39,814 nt of DNA from Cyanobacteriota bacterium (GTDB lineage: Bacteria > Cyanobacteriota > Cyanobacteriia > Cyanobacteriales > Microcoleaceae). The number at the start of each line of letters is the position of its first letter. Within the stretch, counting starts at the first letter, position 1. The translations under genes and the position numbers were made by a program. The notes beneath the pieces are model-generated. The model ran no database searches and had not been told where the DNA came from. It saw only the letters and a list, made by a program, of their open reading frames with translations. The stretch is taken from assembly GCA_025362325.1 (NCBI GenBank), contig JANYGO010000374.1, forward strand, positions 1 to 39,814. The letters run 5' to 3'. Of this stretch, positions 39,676-39,814 are shown piece after piece.

Positions 39676-39814
39676 GGCTCTCCTGATTTTATGGTGTATA
39701 ATGTAACAAACAATACATTTTTTTTCATGGACTTTTATTTGGACTATATATTAGACTTGCCTGGAGTGAAGGTTGAAAGTTGTACTCAAATTGATGGAAA
39801 AATTTTATTAGGAC
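39676..39814 (+). mobile_element. Left end of an ISL3-like insertion sequence (cut by window edge)
   Basis: The segment from ggctctcctgattttatgg (39676) looks like the terminal inverted repeat of ISL3-family elements, which begin with GGCTCT-type ends. The transposase gene starts 50 nt further in. Only the first 139 nt are in the window, so the element cannot be delimited and the target duplication cannot be seen. Confidence 0.6.
39727..39814 (+). CDS. Transposase N-terminus, ISL3 family (partial)
   Basis: 29 residues to the window edge, starting with MDFYLDYILDLPGVKVESCTQ (one residue beyond shown motif) then IDGKILLG. The start is characteristic of cyanobacterial ISL3 transposases, which open with a similar ILDLPGV-VESC segment before a zinc-binding region; that region lies outside the window. 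Identification is from memory of the family start, and the catalytic DDE residues are not visible. Confidence 0.7.
   Translation, partial: MDFYLDYILDLPGVKVESCTQIDGKILLG

Overview
This 39.8 kb window is chromosomal DNA from a filamentous cyanobacterium, most likely of the Microcoleus/Oscillatoria group. The evidence is the gene content (Psb28, Ycf20, a helical carotenoid protein, an ndhA-I-G-E cluster, plant-type glycerate 3-kinase, a CYP110-like P450, SLH proteins, Hanks-type kinases with Pro/Thr-rich linkers), the frequent HIP1 octamer GCGATCGC, and very dense short repeats (heptanucleotide arrays, hairpin elements, an AGAAACCGGGTTTCT inverted-repeat family). The genus is an inference from repeat style and gene style, not from a search.

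Layout. 1-4.3 kb: helical carotenoid protein (-), an unknown acidic small protein (+), glycerate 3-kinase (-), Ycf20 (-) and a single-pass membrane protein (+). 4.3-6.3 kb: a GT39-type glycosyltransferase carrying three in-frame 39-bp repeats. 6.5-8.05 kb: a tight three-gene operon (trypsin-like protease, helical hydrophobic protein, RelE/YafQ-like toxin), the best candidate here for an undescribed conflict module. 8.2-10 kb: membrane-anchored Ser/Thr kinase. 10.2-10.7 kb: tmRNA (ssrA) and a strong terminator. 11.1-14.1 kb: ndhA, ndhI, ndhG, ndhE of the NDH-1 membrane and connecting arms. 14.4-18.7 kb (all -): folB, a second kinase, an overlapping HEPN/partner pair, proA. 18.9-27 kb (all +): M48 metalloprotease, a GT-C-like polytopic membrane protein, a beta-helix/SLH cell-surface protein, psb28, moaB, cytochrome P450.

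27-36.7 kb is more accessory: a small unknown gene, a higBA toxin-antitoxin pair with candidate operators, an AraC/GyrI regulator, a methyltransferase, an orphan TIGR02574-type antitoxin, two unknown genes, a Xi-class glutathione transferase, a Uma2 nuclease-fold protein inside a cluster of inverted-repeat elements, a His-rich PadR regulator resembling YqjI with a 20-bp palindrome at its promoter, and a solitary AbiEii-like nucleotidyltransferase. 36.9-39.6 kb: a TIGR01777 epimerase and a DUF3352 protein. The right edge cuts into an insertion sequence whose transposase start looks like ISL3.

Gene-free stretches over about 300 bases (595-921, 10579-11088, 22650-22986, 27391-27729, 34154-34685, 35325-35691) are mostly repeats, hairpins and promoters and are described individually. 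No tRNA, rRNA or CRISPR array was seen. Family assignments come from recognised motifs and remembered family sequences; no database search was run.
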